From Psococerastis gibbosa (lineage: Eukaryota > Arthropoda > Insecta > Psocodea > Psocidae), in the NCBI GenBank assembly GCA_963971405.1, contig OZ020489.1:11098001-11162000 (forward strand): a stretch of DNA of 64,000 nucleotides. The letters run 5' to 3'. Position 1 is the first letter of the stretch. Every line of letters begins with the position of its first letter. Below the pieces are notes generated by a model that made no database searches, was not told the DNA's origin, and was given only the letters and a program-made list of their open reading frames with translations. Below, one piece after another: positions 1 to 14,000 of this stretch. A program made the position numbers and the translations under genes.

Positions 1-23
1 ACTGTAAATATTGTATGTACCTA

Positions 24-526
24 CAGGGTGTCCCGCGAAAATCGTAATTATTGGGTTTGGATGAAATTTTATATGATGGTTTCTAAAGGTTCTACCTTAT
101 AAATTTACTGTAAAAAATCTCCGCTCGATTATTTAAAAATCGTAGGCTACATATAAAACATGCACATTTTCGAAAAAGTTTTGAAATTGTATTTTATTAT
201 CGTGCATTGTCGAAAAGCTCCACAGGCAAAATCCCATCGAGTTCAGAAAAAGGGTTTGTCCTCCGCCATCTTGGATGTTGTAGCTACGTAATGAATTTTG
301 AATATATAAAATCTAACATATTGGTCATAAAAGTGTATTTAGTTCTCACTTACCACTCACGAATTAAAAACAAATAAAAACAGTTTAATTTAATAAAGTA
401 CATGTTATGTTATTCTGTGCCCTGTGCCCTGTACCCTGTAGCGAACAAACTTCCGACCATGGGTTGATTGCTCAAAATGAACCCCCTACCTCTCCTTAAC
501 TGATTATGCAGCGTTCGCGTACCCTG
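24..526. mobile_element. Possible Tc1/mariner-type MITE
   Basis: The left end CAGGGTGTCCCGCGAA and the right end (reverse complement CAGGGTACGCGAACG) form an imperfect terminal inverted repeat, each flanked by TA (22-23 and 527-528). No transposase reading frame lies inside. The repeat is short and inexact, so the assignment is tentative. Confidence 0.35.
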
Positions 527-1786
527 TATAAAAAAGTAAAAAGGAAAATGGGTCATCATTTTTCTGGCAGTTATTAGCAATTTTGTAGAGTAGTCGTAAG
601 TAGTTTCTGGATTATCTTATACTAGATACGTGTACGTTTACTTGCCAATAATGAGCCAGAGATGTTTGAGATATGCCTTTTCCCGAAATTTCAAAACCCA
701 AGTGAGGTTAATCATTTTCAAAATCGATAATTACAATCTACTCTAAACGCTGATGATGTTAAGAAAGTGGAAGCAGCAGAAGTTGTCTCAGTCTGAAAGA
801 TTGCCGCTTAGCTCTCTCTAATTAGCGCCTTTAAGACGCCGCCTCCGTTACTTTATATTTTGATAAATGAAATATCTGAAATGCTAGGCTTTGGAAATTG
901 AAGCCAGCCTCCGAAAGTTGCACAAGTTTCTTTACACTTGCCGAAAACCTTGCACTTGGAGTTTGGCCTTAGTTAAGAGAGTCTTCCTTTATTATTACAA
1001 CTCTGCCTTTTGCTGCTGTGCTGTGGAAATTATTACTTTAATTCTTTTGAGTTCCCCCTCCCACTTCGCTCTCTCTCAGGCTTTCTTATGCATCCAACCG
1101 ACATTTTCAGGCTATGCTTTGTATTTAAATACATTTAATTTTTTTTTTTATAAAGCTAAAGAAATTCCTGCAAGATAAATTAGAAATTAGGACTGTGTGA
1201 ATGCTGTTTTGAGTGGGCTCACGCTTAGTGACGTATTGTAGCATTTGTAGCAACTAATAAGATTAAAATTAATTTTTATAGTCTGCATTTAATAACTTTG
1301 ACCAACCGGGGGTGTCTTTTTCTAACCCACAGGTAACATATGCACTATTTCTGTGTCCTAGAGTCATTGGGGACAGGATGTTGGGTTGGGTCGGGGGTTT
1401 TTGACTTGGGTAGTGCTTTTTCAGATTACATTAATAGATAACTGAGTGGTGTAGAATGGTGATGGTGGATTGGGCGGCTATTACACTAAGTGTTTCCAGT
1501 GTAATAGCCGCTCAAGATAATGTGTAACCCTCTCACGCAACTATTACAAAAATTGTAAGGATTAGATATTGTAAATTTGCGTATATTATTATTATTATTA
1601 TTATTATTATTTGATGTATAAGTTAGCACTCCACCCTTGCAAGATGAGAGACTCGGCTTCAAATATCGCTTCCGATCATTTTACCTTACCTTCCAATCTC
1701 TAATCCCCTGCCCGTATCGTGGTGCTTGAAATTGCGGCACTTTGTCCATGCAGAACTTTTTATTGACGACTCTCTTTCGTTTTTAG
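527..1786. other. Upstream intron sequence, no gene seen
   Basis: AT-rich sequence before the first exon in the window, presumably intron. It holds a short hairpin (1474-1511) and an (ATT)n microsatellite (about 1586-1611). Open frames here (such as 891-1178) are low-complexity and have no domain or splice support. Confidence 0.5.
1474..1511. repeat. Short hairpin, minimal ggcgg-type palindrome
   Basis: Perfect 14-bp arms GCGGCTATTACACT (1474-1487) and their complement (1498-1511) around a 10-bp loop. The outer GCGGCTATT resembles the ends of the larger palindromic MITEs in this window (for example GCGGCTATTCCAC at 30511). Confidence 0.6.
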
Positions 1787-2031
1787 GGAAACAATCGAAG
1801 AACATGTGCTGGTGGCCATGGTGAAAGACCACGGGACGCCCTCTAGACGACACTGCGCGCGTATTGTCGTGCGGGTGCACGATCATAACGACCACGCTCC
1901 CGAGTTCGCCAGCCCTATCATACAGAGCAAGGTCTACGAGACTGCAGAAGTGGGCTCCACTGTCGCCAGAGTGCTCGCTGTCGACCGAGATCGCGACGAC
2001 AATGCCAAGATTGCCTATTCCATCATCTCAG
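1787..2031 (+). CDS. kug: Fat-like cadherin exon 1 of window
   Basis: Acceptor tttttag at 1786 and donor gtaagt at 2032. The reading frame enters with one base completing a codon and leaves in phase 1. It encodes the end of one cadherin repeat, the linker motif DHNDHAPEF, and the start of the next repeat with the calcium motif DRDRDD. The G left over at the donor joins the GT that opens exon 2, giving IISGNVGNVFSID, a normal cadherin strand, although the intron between them is over 10 kb. Confidence 0.85.
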
Positions 2032-5000
2032 GTAAGTTCAGAAGTGTATTGACTACTTAAATTTTAAAAGTAGGGAAATTATTAAACGGCAAATGACTAA
2101 GCAGTATCACAATGTGATGATCAAAGTCAGTTGTTGCTGTGATTCATGTGAATAGCAAAAATGTTCGTGTTGTATATTTGTCGAGATGCGGCCATGATAT
2201 TGCTGACCAAAAGACCATCCCGTGGCTGTAGAGCGTTATCAATATGGTGGCTAGTGTAGCCTGCACAAGATAAGTACGCAATTTCGCTAGGAAAATAGCC
2301 TGCACAAGCTAAGTACAGAGTTTTGACCAGGTCCAGATATCCGTTCTGCTATGCTGCAATGTGTAAGTTGCTACTTATCTCTGATAGTTGGCTTATGGGA
2401 TATTATGGCTCCCGCCGTTCCAGTTAATATATTTCTATGGAATAGACCGGCTGGCCCTCTGATTTAAGAAAAACTCGAGCTGCCATATTTATTTAAGTTT
2501 ATAATTTTAAATCTGAATATGAATATTAGGGATAAGTGTTACAGTGAAAATGAGATAATCCTTTCTCATTTTTTATGAATAATATTTCTGTATTATTAAA
2601 CTTCAAGAGCAATCTTCATTGCGTAGGCTACCACGCACTGCGAAAATAATGTCCAATTTTCTCTTCCATCTGTTTGCAAATAGTCCGTCATTAGACGTTC
2701 CCCCTAAGTTTGCACAACAGTCGTTTACGCCAAAGTCGACAGATGTTTTCGCAGAATTGCTCAGAACATTTTTTTAATACATCCAGCGCCATCCGATGAA
2801 CGAATATGGGGAAAGAGAACTGGGGGAGAAATTTTCATTTTTGTTTCATTATTCGCGTCCTTAATTTACTTCGACGATTTCTTGCGGAGGAAAAGTTATT
2901 TTTAACTTATAAAAACCATGTCTTCTTGCCCTCGATTTCCCTGAAAAAAACTTTAAAAACCGTCCCAACTTGTGTCCTTTCTTATTGAAAAACTTTGATG
3001 AAAATCTACCAAGTTTAGGCATGGGTTTTGACTTCTCATTAAATTTGAGACCTTTGACGGCACTTCATTTTTCAATTTTATACTCACTGCATTAGCCTGA
3101 ACATAGTTTTATTTTATTTTAGCAAGTAAGCTATTTTTTCTTTGTTTTATGCTCTACTGTTTAAAAGGTTTTGTGACTAACCACAGTTGCATATTGTGGT
3201 TTATGGATATTTCCTGTTACTTACTTACTTAACGTGTCCGGGCCTACGACACGTTGATCCAAAACGTTGCAGCCTGGATGGCCTTGTCATTTGCTTCGGA
3301 TAGATCTGCGTGGGACACAGCTTCGTCTCGTCTCGGGCAGACAAGGAGGTGGTCGTCGTCCTGTAGTTGTCCACATTCACAAGTCGGGTCCTCTGCCAGT
3401 CCCCATCTGCACATGTTAACGCGGCATCGCGTGACCCCCGTTCTTAATCTGTTCAGGCTCCGCCAGATGGGGTAAGGTAGTTGGCCTCCGGGTGAGATTT
3501 CTTCCTTGATATTATTTGGAGTTACATGTAAGTTCTTCCACCTGTCGAGACGATTCGCGCTAGCAATACCGTCGATCCGTGACGTCCGTCTGAGAAAGCT
3601 GTTTCTGGACCTCAGGCGGTTGCGCCCTGCTGTCTGGCCGTGCAGAGGATGCCTAGGGTCATCTTCTGCTTTCGTTCTTTCGATGTCTTCTAGGACGGAG
3701 CGTCGGATGGCTGGAGGGGCGATGCCAATTATAGGGTATAGCTTTTGAATTTGGGTGGGCTTGAGGCAGCCTGAGATGGTTCTTGCGGCCGCATTTACAG
3801 CAACATCCACCTCTTTTGCATGTGCAGACGCGTTCCAGACAGGTGCCGCATATTCAGCAGCCGATATGCAAAGAACCAATGCTGAAGTTCTTAATGTCGT
3901 CGGTCGCGCCCCCCACGTACTTCCAGTTAACTTATGGATGATGTTATTTCTGGCGCATACTTTTTTCTTTGTTGCTGCACAGTGGTCCTTGTATGTAAGT
4001 GAGCGGTCAAGGGTAACCCCCAGGTACTTAGGGGTGCTGCAATGTTCAAGTGTCACGCCTTGCCACGAGACTTTTAGTTTTCGATTTGCTTGATGGTTCT
4101 TCAGGTGGAAGGCGCATGTTTGTGTTTTTGTTTGGTTCGGCTTAAGTAGATTTTGGTCGTAGTACCTTGCCATGTCTGTGAGCCCTGCTTCCAATCGGGC
4201 TTCCACTTCCTCGAAGGTGTTTTCTTGGGCTGCTAAGGCTGTGTCGTCTGCGTAAATAAAACTTCGAAGGTTCGTAGGAATGGGCTGGTCGTTTGTGTAG
4301 ATGTTAAATAGCATTGGCGCCAGGACGCCTCCTTGGGGGAGTCCATTTTGCTGTCGTCTCCACTTGCTCTTTTTACCGCCGAGGGTAACGGAGAACATTC
4401 TGTTACGCAAGAAACATTCTATCATCGATGTAAGTTCGAAGTCTTTAGTCAGCTTATATAATTTGTTTAGGAGTAGGTTATGGTTCACGGTGTCATATGC
4501 TGCTGATAAGTCAATAAAGGCGACGCCCGTGATTTTACATTCTTGATAGCCTCTTTCGATGTGTTCTGTGAGGTTCAGCACTTGGCCACAGCATGACTTG
4601 CCCGGGCGGAAACCGGCCTGTTCGGGGATGAGGATGTTGTCGATTTGGTTTTGGATCCTAGACAGTATCATTCGCTCCATCAGTTTAAAGGTGTGGCAAA
4701 GTAAGGATATGGGGCGGTAGTTCTTAGCATCCGTGGGTTCTTTACCAGGCTTAGGGATTGCGCATATTTGAGCTTTCCGCCAGATCTTCGGGATTTGTTT
4801 TCTCTCTACGCAGATGTTTATCATCTTAGTGAGCCAATGTTTCGTACCATTGCTGAATTGAGTGATTTGTTCGACTCTTAGGTCATCGAGCCCGGCTGCA
4901 CGGTTTCGCTTCAGAGTTTTAATGGCGCTATCTAGTTCATCAATACTAAAAGGGGTGCTAAGGCAGTTGACTTCGTGGAGGTGTTCGTGTCGTATTTTTA

Positions 5001-8000
5001 ATTTTGGCTTTCTGCCGTTGGACTTGCCATTTAGTAGTAGTTGCGTGGCCACTAGGTTACGCTTAACATGGCTGTGTGTTTGTGGGGCTGCTGTCGGGTC
5101 TCCACTTAGGTTCTAGAGTACTTTCCAGGCTCTTCTACTGCTGAGTTTCATGTCGAGGCTGTCAATCATTTCGGTCCATTTCTTTTGCCTTCCAGTGCTT
5201 ATGGTTTCTAGTAGCTGAGTCCCTGTAGATATAGTTTGTTCTGAGAAAGGATCCGCGGCATAGAGTCGGCAGTACTCATCCATGAGGATAGCTGCGTCTT
5301 CTGTGAGGCCAGGTACGTATTCTGTTCGGCATCCTCTTGCAATCGTCTTTCGGGAGGCGTCCTTAACAACTTTCACAAAGCACTCATAGTTTTCAGGAGT
5401 TGGTGTAATATCCCGAATTCCTTCGTCGATTAGACGTCGGAAGTCGTCCCATTTCGCTTTTTTGAAGTTAAATCGTCTCTTGTAAGGCACGTACTGTGGT
5501 GTGATAGCTCCGTGGACGCAGCATGTTATTGGGCGGTGTTGTGTCTTGGGTATTGGTTTCTCAGTACGTTTCGTGCATTGTGGGGAGATTCTTCGGCTAA
5601 CAAATATGTTATCAGGGTTGTATCCTCTCTTCCATCTACCACTATTGAAGGAGGGTGGTAGCTTTGGGTCATGAACTAGGGTCAATCCTTGCGCGTCCGA
5701 CCATTGTTCTAGCATCTCGCCATTCTCGTTGGTCTGTGAGTATCCCCATGTTGTGCTATGGCAGTTGAAATCTCCCATGGTTAGTTGTGGTAGTGAGGGG
5801 TCATGATTGGTCGGGTAGTTGATTTTCAGATTGGCTCCAGGGGGTTTGTAGATTGATGTTACGGAGAAATTCCGTGTCGTAATGGTTAAAATTTCAATAT
5901 CGTCAACGTGAGTGCTTTCAGCTGAGGTAATATTTAGCCCGGGTCGAACAAAAATGGCGCTGCCGTATTGGTCATGGGGTCGCTCAATGATGAGGTTCAT
6001 CCCCTCCACCTTCGGTCTGTTTCTTGTAGGGCCGCGATGAGTCTCTTGCACTAGTAATACGTCACAGTCAAGTCTTTTACACATGTCCGATAATAAAACT
6101 TCCTTAGGACTAGATCTTCTTCTTCTTCTTCCGGCTCTACAGCCCTTGGTGGGCTTTGGCCTGCTCGACAACACTCCTCCATTCTTCTCGGTTTTGCACA
6201 ACGCTCCACCATCTGGAGACTCCCAACTCGCGAAGGTCATTCTCTAACTCGTCCTTCCAGCGGTTTCTTGGCCGTCCTGGCAGTCGTCTTCCCGTCATGC
6301 TTGCTTTGTACATTTTTCGTGGCATGCGTTCTTCAGACATCCTTACAACGTGTCCCAGCCACCTTAATCGTTGTGCTTTAATGAACCTTACTATGTCTTC
6401 TCCGTTGAGAGCGGCGTCGATTTCAGCGTTGTGTCTTATACGCCATTCTCCGTACTCGTAAAGGGGTCCATATATCCTCCTTATTATCTTTCTTTCGAGT
6501 ACACGTAGTTTGTTGGCATCGTTTACAGTGAGATTCCAGGTTTCCGATCCGTATGTTGCAACTGGTCTTATAAGGGTTTTGTATATTCGTAGTTTTGTGG
6601 CTCTAGAGATAAGTCTTGACTTGAGCAATTTTAGGTTGGCAAAATATGCTCTATTGGCTGCTGTTATTCTTCTGTCTATCTCTGCGCTAGTTTTGTTTTG
6701 ATTGTTTACTTCTGCACCAAGGTAGATGAAGCTCTTTACATTCTCGAAAGCCATTCCTTGTACAGTCAGGTTGTCACTTCTCCGTCTCCCTTCTAACGCT
6801 GACATTACTAGATACTTAGTTTTTGAGACATTTATTTCTAGTCCAGCTCTACTCGCCTCTACACATAGTCTAGCAAGTATCTCTCCTAGTTGCTTCCTAT
6901 TTTTAGTGATTATGACTATGTCATCCGCATATGCGCAGATCATTTGTGACTTGTATACAATTGTCCCACTCTCTACTATATTCTGTAACGCTGCTTGCAG
7001 TGCCAGGTTGAACAGTGTAGCTGAGAGGGCGTCTCCTTGTCGTACCCCTCTGCCGAGTGGGAATTCTTCTCCACATCGTCCGTCTATTATTACACTGGCT
7101 CTGGCGTTTTCCATAGTCATTTTTACTAGATTAACTAGTTTTTTTGGTATTCCTTGTCGGATCATTGTGTTATATAGGCTGTCTTTCCAAATAGAATCGA
7201 AAGCCTGTCTAAAATCCACAAAGAGCATGTGTAGGTCCGTATTATGCTCGTAGCATTTTTCCATAGTTTGCCGTACAACGAAGATTTGGTAAACAGTTCC
7301 CCTGGCTGGTCTAAAACCACATTGGTACTCGCCTATTATTTCTTCTGCATACGGTGAGATTTTTCTTAATAGAAGATTTGAGAAAGTCTTGTAGGCAGTA
7401 TTAAGGAGTGTAATTCCTCTGTAGTTATTGCAGTCCAACTTGTCGCCTTTCTTGTAAATCGGTACTATAGTTCCTGTTTGCCATGCTTCCGGCATACATT
7501 CGTTTGCCCAGATCTTTGTAATAATGTCATGTAGTTCTTTTACAACCTCTGACCCAGAGTATTTTAGTATTTCACTGGTGATGCCATCTTTGCCTGGTGC
7601 TTTATAGTTATTCATCCTTTTTATGGCGTTTTCTACCTCTATTAGTGTTGGTGGGGGTATAAGCATTTCCGCAGTTTGTGGTAGTGGTTCTTCTTCTGGT
7701 GTAGTGTCGCTCTCTTTGTTGAGTAGTTCTTTGAAGTACTCGGTCCATCGTTCCATAATACTCTCCTCTTCGCCAAGTAGTTTCCCATTCTTATCTTTGC
7801 AACCGCTTAGTCTCGCCTTGTATTCTTTCCTGAACCAGTCTGTGTCTTTATAAAATTTCCTGGTCTGATTTTGCTGCCTTTTGTTTTCTATTTCTTCTAG
7901 TTTTTTGTTAATCATTTCTTTCTTCTTTCTGCGGCATACTCGGTTTGCTTCTCTTCTGAGTTCATCATATTCTTCCTGGGCCGACCTGGTGTTTCTTTGT

Positions 8001-11000
8001 AATTTCCTCTTTCTGGCTTCATTCTTCCGTTGTATTATTTGTACACATTCATCATCAAACCACTCATTTCTTACGCGCTCTTTCTCTCCAATAATGTCTC
8101 TAGTCACTGTTGTCAATGCTTCTCTAAGTTGTTCCCATTTATGGTTTATATCATTTACATTCTCGTCTTCTGCTCTTTCTTCTCTTTGTTCTTGCAGCTT
8201 ATTTCGTATCTCACGTTGAAAATTATCTTTTACATCTTGTACTTTAAATAACTCTTGGTTCCACACCGTACGTTCTTTTGGCTTTCTTTTTTGGGCGTTG
8301 GACAGTTTCTCTCTCATCCCTGCTTTAACTAGGAAATGGTCGGAATCACAATTAGGTCCTCGGCAGGTCTTCACATCTATTACCGACGATGCGTGTCTAG
8401 CTGATACTAGGATGTGGTCTATTTGATTCGTCTCTGTAGTTCCAGTGATCGTCCATGTCCCTAGGTGTATGTTTTTGTGTTGAAAGTAGGTACTCATCAC
8501 CGCAAGTTTGTTCGCTGCTGCCATTCCAATCAGGAGTCTACCGTTTTCATTTGTAGTTTGATGTTTTGAGAAGAGGCCACATGTTGTTTGGGTAAATGGT
8601 TCCTTTCCGATCTTCGCGTTGAAGTCACCTAGTACTACAGTGATGTCATATTGTGGTATGTTCTCAATGGAATAAGTCATCTGGTCGTAGAAGGCTTCTT
8701 TCTCGTCGTTATCTGCCTCTTCGGTTGGCGCGTATGCAGACAGTATACTTATATTTCTAAATTTTCCTTTAATACGAATTTTACATATTCTGTCACTGAT
8801 GGGCTCAAATCCTATTACTTTCCCTCTTGCTCTCTTTGTCACAAAAAAGCCAGTTCCTCTCTGTCCTGTTTTATCCTGGTTACCACTGAAGTACACTGTA
8901 AAGTCACTTTTCCTGATTTCTCCTTGGCCTTTCCACCTTATTTCTTGTACTGCTACAATGTCGAAATTATATTTCAATATTTCTCTTCCTATTTCTTGCA
9001 TCTTCCCTGGCATTAGCATTGTCCTTACGTTCCACGTAGCCAGTTTTAATTCCAAGGAAGCTCGTTTGTTTTGCGGGGGTCGTCGTCTAGTTCCGGTATA
9101 GTTGTTCCGAGGCGTGTCTTGAGTCATCGCAACTTGGGTTTTTTTACGGTGTTAGGTCGTCGGCCTTACGCCCAACCTCTGCCAGAGGATGGGGGTGTTG
9201 ATTTCGGGGTACCCAGCCCCTAGGTGATCGCCTTCTCTTCGGCTGGGAGTCTCACCCGCCCCTTCGCAGTACACCATTCGTGTGTTGCTCATTGCCGTTG
9301 GCCCTTTAGGGCTCTTCCGCCACTGAGTTGGATGACAGCCCTGCTGCCGACTGACATCGCCTTCAAGAGACTCTCACTTCTCTTCCCCTTAGGCTATGCT
9401 GTGTTCCGAGAGGATCTTCTGCATACTCAGCCGTTGAAGTTGCATCTCCTCCAACGCCGTTGTATCCATTGTCCATCTCTTCGTGCAGCGCGGGGGGGCA
9501 ACACCTATTTAGTGGCGGTGTTACTCGCCACGTCACGATGGTTTCTAAGATCTGTGAGGGATTTGTTAGTAAGTGCATTGCCCAGTGCACTTACCACCTC
9601 AACCTCCACCATCGCCACTGCATGGTCGGGGACTGCTTATTCAGTATATTCGCAGCTAACCACTATATCTAGTGGCCGTCGATTAGACGTCGGAAGTCGT
9701 CCCATTTCGCTTTTTTGAAGTTAAATCGTCTCTTGTAAGGCACGTACTGTGGTGTGATAGCTCCGTGGACGCAGCATGTTATTGGGCGGTGTTGTGTCTT
9801 GGGTATTGGTTTCTCAGTACGTTTCGTGCATTGTGGGGAGATTCTTCGGCTAACAAATATGTTATCAGGGTTGTATCCTCTCTTCCATCTACCACTATTG
9901 AAGGAGGGTGGTAGCTTTGGGTCATGAACTAGGGTCAATCCTTGCGCGTCCGACCATTCTTCTAGCATCTCGCCATTCTCGTTGGTCTGTGAGTATCCCC
10001 ATGTTGTGCTATGGCAGTTGAAATCTCCCATGGTTAGTTGTGGTAGTGAGGGGTCATGATTGGTCGGGTAGTTGATTTTCAGATTGGCTCCAGGGGGTTT
10101 GTAGATTGATGTTACGGAGAAATTCCGTGTCGTAATGGTTAAAATTTCAATATCGTCAACGTGAGTGCTTTCAGCTGAGGTAATATTTAGCCCGGGTCGA
10201 ACAAAAATGGCGCTGCCGTATTGGTCATGGGGTCGCTCAATGATGAGGTTCATCCCCTCCACCTTCGGTCTGTTTCTTGTAGGGCCGCGATGAGTCTCTT
10301 GCACTAGTAATACGTCACAGTCAAGTCTTTTACACATGTCCGATAATAAAACTTCCTTAGGACTAGATAGTCCTTCGATATTTATCGAAGTCGTTACAAG
10401 GGCTGGCTTTGAAAAAAGCCGATTTGTTTTGGAAGCGATGTTGTCGCTGTGCCCGGTGTTGGAAGGATTGGCCGGCGGGGGGACTCCCGCCGTTTCCAGA
10501 GACGCCCGATCGCTCATTCTCGTGTTGTGTTCTCAAGTAAGCGCAATCTTCGAGGAGGCTCCTTCCATGTCCCCATTTCCTGTTAATTTCACTTCAGTTC
10601 CGTTCTCTCCGTCCGCCCGAAAATTCAGAGTTACGACGCTGAGCTCGCCACATCAGCAACTTTCACCATTTATATGAATTTGCTCTCCCCAATGTAACTC
10701 ACACCTTGGCAGTAAAGTTTTGTGTACTGTACCGTATTGTTAATAAAATAGACTATAGATGAAACTTGCGGAGAACTCATCTCATAGCTCAAAGAGTTGG
10801 ACGGTTTAGATAAAGGCAGGGCTTTGTAAAAGTTTTTTTGTTGTTAAATATGATAAGGATGTTTTTCTGCCAAGTAGGCCACACTTTTGTATTTACTAAA
10901 GCTAGGGTGGCTTCTAATATAATTTAGTAGGCTAACTGTCAATTACCAAATGTTGGTAACCAATTAGTGACACACGGGGCATGTGCAGTAAATAATATAA

Positions 11001-14000
11001 TTTCCGAACGCCCTGCATACGCAACACTGCAACAGTCAGACTTTCCTTAGGCGCGGTTTCCACCGACCGGCTAGGGCTAAATACAAATACGGTGACGTGG
11101 TAGCAGACATTCAAGACTTAGGCGGGGTTTCCACCGACCTCGCATTGCAGAATGGAAATGACATTGACGGAAATGTTTGTTCTTCTTTTTATAGAAAGCT
11201 ATTAAAATGTATGTAATTAACATATCCCATGACGCCATTTTTTTTAATTTTAGTTTGTTTGTTTGTGATTTTACTCTATGATCATGGATCAATTTTAACT
11301 ATGGCATAGAGTAAAACAAACATTTCCGTCAATGTCATTTGCATTCTGCAATGCAAGGTCGGTGGAAACCACGACTAAGTCTTGAATGTCTGCTACCACG
11401 ACACCGTATTTGTATTTAGCCCTAGCCGGTCGGTGGAAACCGCGTCTTACCAAAATCACACTGCCAAGCTTAATTGTGGACAGACATGAGCCGGTCACAG
11501 CAACATTAAACTTTCTCGTCAAGACTGGAGTCATGGAAGACCTATAGACAAATAAAGCCTAATCTACCAAACGGGAGCTACCTACAATAAGGCGCGGTTT
11601 AGTTAAAATTGATCAATGATCATAGAGTAAAATCACAAACAAACAAACTAAAATTAAGAAATTGCGTCATGGGATATGTTAATAACAAACATTTTAATAG
11701 ATTTCTATAAAAAGAAAAACAAACATTTCCGTCAATGTCATTTGCATTCTGCAATGCGAGGTCGGTGGAAACCCCGCCTAAGTCTAGAATGTCTGTTACC
11801 ACGTCACCGTATTTGTATTTAGCCCTAGCCGGTCGGTGGAAACCGCGCCTAACCAAATAATTAAAAAAAACTCCGTATATCGTACATACACCGACCGGCG
11901 CAAATACTCAAATTTGTCCCGCGCGGCCGCGCCTGATAATAATAAATAAATAAATTAAAAGAATAATAAGAATGGGCGATGAATATTTTCGTTCGTTGTC
12001 TCGTTCCCGAACTTGGCTAAGTCGCACGCTTACGCCTTGCCCCCTTTTTCCTACCAAATGGCTGGAGTAGTGGGGTAAGAAGATTATTAGGTGGTAGCAT
12101 AGAAATACATTAACTGGAGCGGCGGGAGCCATAATATGCCTTACGAGGCACCCTACTATCAGAGATAAGTACCAACGCAAAAAATATCCAAGTCTTACAC
12201 ATTGCAGCATAGCAGAACGGATACCTGGACCCGGTCAAAAACTCTGTACTTAGCTTGTGCAGACTATTTTCCCCGCCAAATTGCGTACTTATCTTGTGCA
12301 GGCTACACCAGCAGCCATATTGATAACGGTCTCCAGCCCCGGGATGGGTGGTAGCCTACATTCAGTGAAATTGTATTTTTATAATGTTTTGACTAGTAAC
12401 AAACTATTGCAGGTAACGTGGGCAACGTGTTCTCGATCGATCCGACCCTGGGAGATGTGCAGATCACCCGCCAGCTGGACCTCGGCACAGTCTCCGAGTA
12501 CATGCTCAACGTCCGCGCTAGCGACAGTGGCAATCCGCCCCTGTCACAATGGCCGACAACGCGCCACCGAGGTTGGTATTGCTGAAAATAAAAAAAAATA
12601 AAAAATCCCGCTGAAGCATATGTGTTTTAAATGCCTACCTCTTTCTCATAACAATAGGAAAATTCTTATGGCTTATAATGCTTTTATGCTGCTTTTAAGC
12701 TGCAAATATTCGAATTCGATTCGATTTTTTTGTTACTAATTCTTTAATCATCGAACCTTGCCTTAAGTTTAGAAAATACTAAATAGAAATGCAATCAAGA
12801 TTGAAGTAATTGTAACTTTGCACAAGAGGATATGAGTCGGACGACCCTTTCAGATATTACTAGACTATTAGAATCAGTGACGAAATATCCATGTGTTCCA
12901 TGTTACCAGCTCTAGAACACATGTTCGTTGAAAAACTTAGTTATTCATTTTTTTGACCAGTAATTTTAATTTTTTTGATGAATGTGGTTGTTATGATTAT
13001 TTATTAGGCTTCATATAAATTAGTTTTTACCTATAAATAGCGGATAAATCAACAAATTACCTTGGGTCCCAATCTAATGTCTTCATTTTGACTGCATTTG
13101 TCTTATGGTGAGAACCACCCGTAAAGACTAGAAAACACTTTTTTGTCGCTTCTCTGCGTGCGCTGTGGATGACCAACCTGATAGAAATTAAGTTTCAGTG
13201 CTGCAGAGTTGCCACGAATCTAACCAATGAAATTTTCAGGTTTCTGAAGGCTGAATTTGCCGCGGAGTTGTTTGAGAACCAGCCACTGGGGACGTACGTG
13301 GCCCATGTGGAGGCCCGGTCCACCTCATCACTCTTCTTCGAGTTCCTAGCCGGCAACACGGACGACACGTTCCTCATCAACCCCAGCACCGGCGTCATCG
13401 TCACCAAGCAGTCCTTGGATTACGAAAGAACTCGCCTCTACAATTTAACTGTTGAAGCTACTAACATGGTAAGATTAGCTTTGTAATGGCGTGAGCCGAA
13501 ACTAAGGCACTATATACCCGGGTATTGTCATCCGCCATTTTGAATCCCATATTTCCCATATGGTAAGTATTGTAAGAAAAGTAAAAGATTGAAAAAACGA
13601 ATACACGTTTTAGTATTTTTTATATTAAACACTTCCCTAATTGGTAGCACGTTTTTTAAATAATAATAAATAACGATAAATTTCTAAAAATAAATAGGTA
13701 AACACCCAATGCTTGGCTTATACACCAGACTTATAATGGATACAATACAGCGGATGACGATACCTGTCTAATATAGAGCCCTAGCCGAAACCGGTGGTGT
13801 ATTTTATGATTATAACGTAAAACTTTACAAAGTTATTTCGTTCATAATAGATAGACAGATACCTATTTCGTGTGTTTTCACATCGTATTGCTAGAGCATT
13901 ATAATGCCAACAACTGTGCCCCTTCAAGCCGGAGCGTGTGAGGGTGGCACGTCAGTATACAAGTAATATATTAAATTTTTAAAAATTTATACTGTACATT

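Larger units (their letters stand above)
3222..10640 (-). mobile_element. Non-LTR retrotransposon A (jockey-superfamily-like), split by an RTE insertion
   Basis: Element on the minus strand. It runs from an upstream region near 10640 through endonuclease (10517-9677, continued at 5423-5116) and reverse transcriptase (5115-3244), ending in a tetranucleotide run (AAGT)n at about 3222-3236. It contains the RTE element 6116-9676 and a 692-bp duplication of its own sequence either side of it. No ORF1 is visible, so it may be 5'-truncated. The clade is uncertain; no RNase H domain is seen. Confidence 0.8.

Noticed and set aside
7623-8251. Several plus-strand frames opposite the RTE and LINE A genes
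   Set aside because: They are reverse-strand shadows of the retrotransposon ORFs, rich in Ser, Leu and Phe, with no motif of their own.
9363-9590. RTE ORF1
   Set aside because: A 75-residue frame in the RTE 5' region could be a short ORF1, but it has no motif and its boundaries cannot be supported, so it is not listed as a gene.
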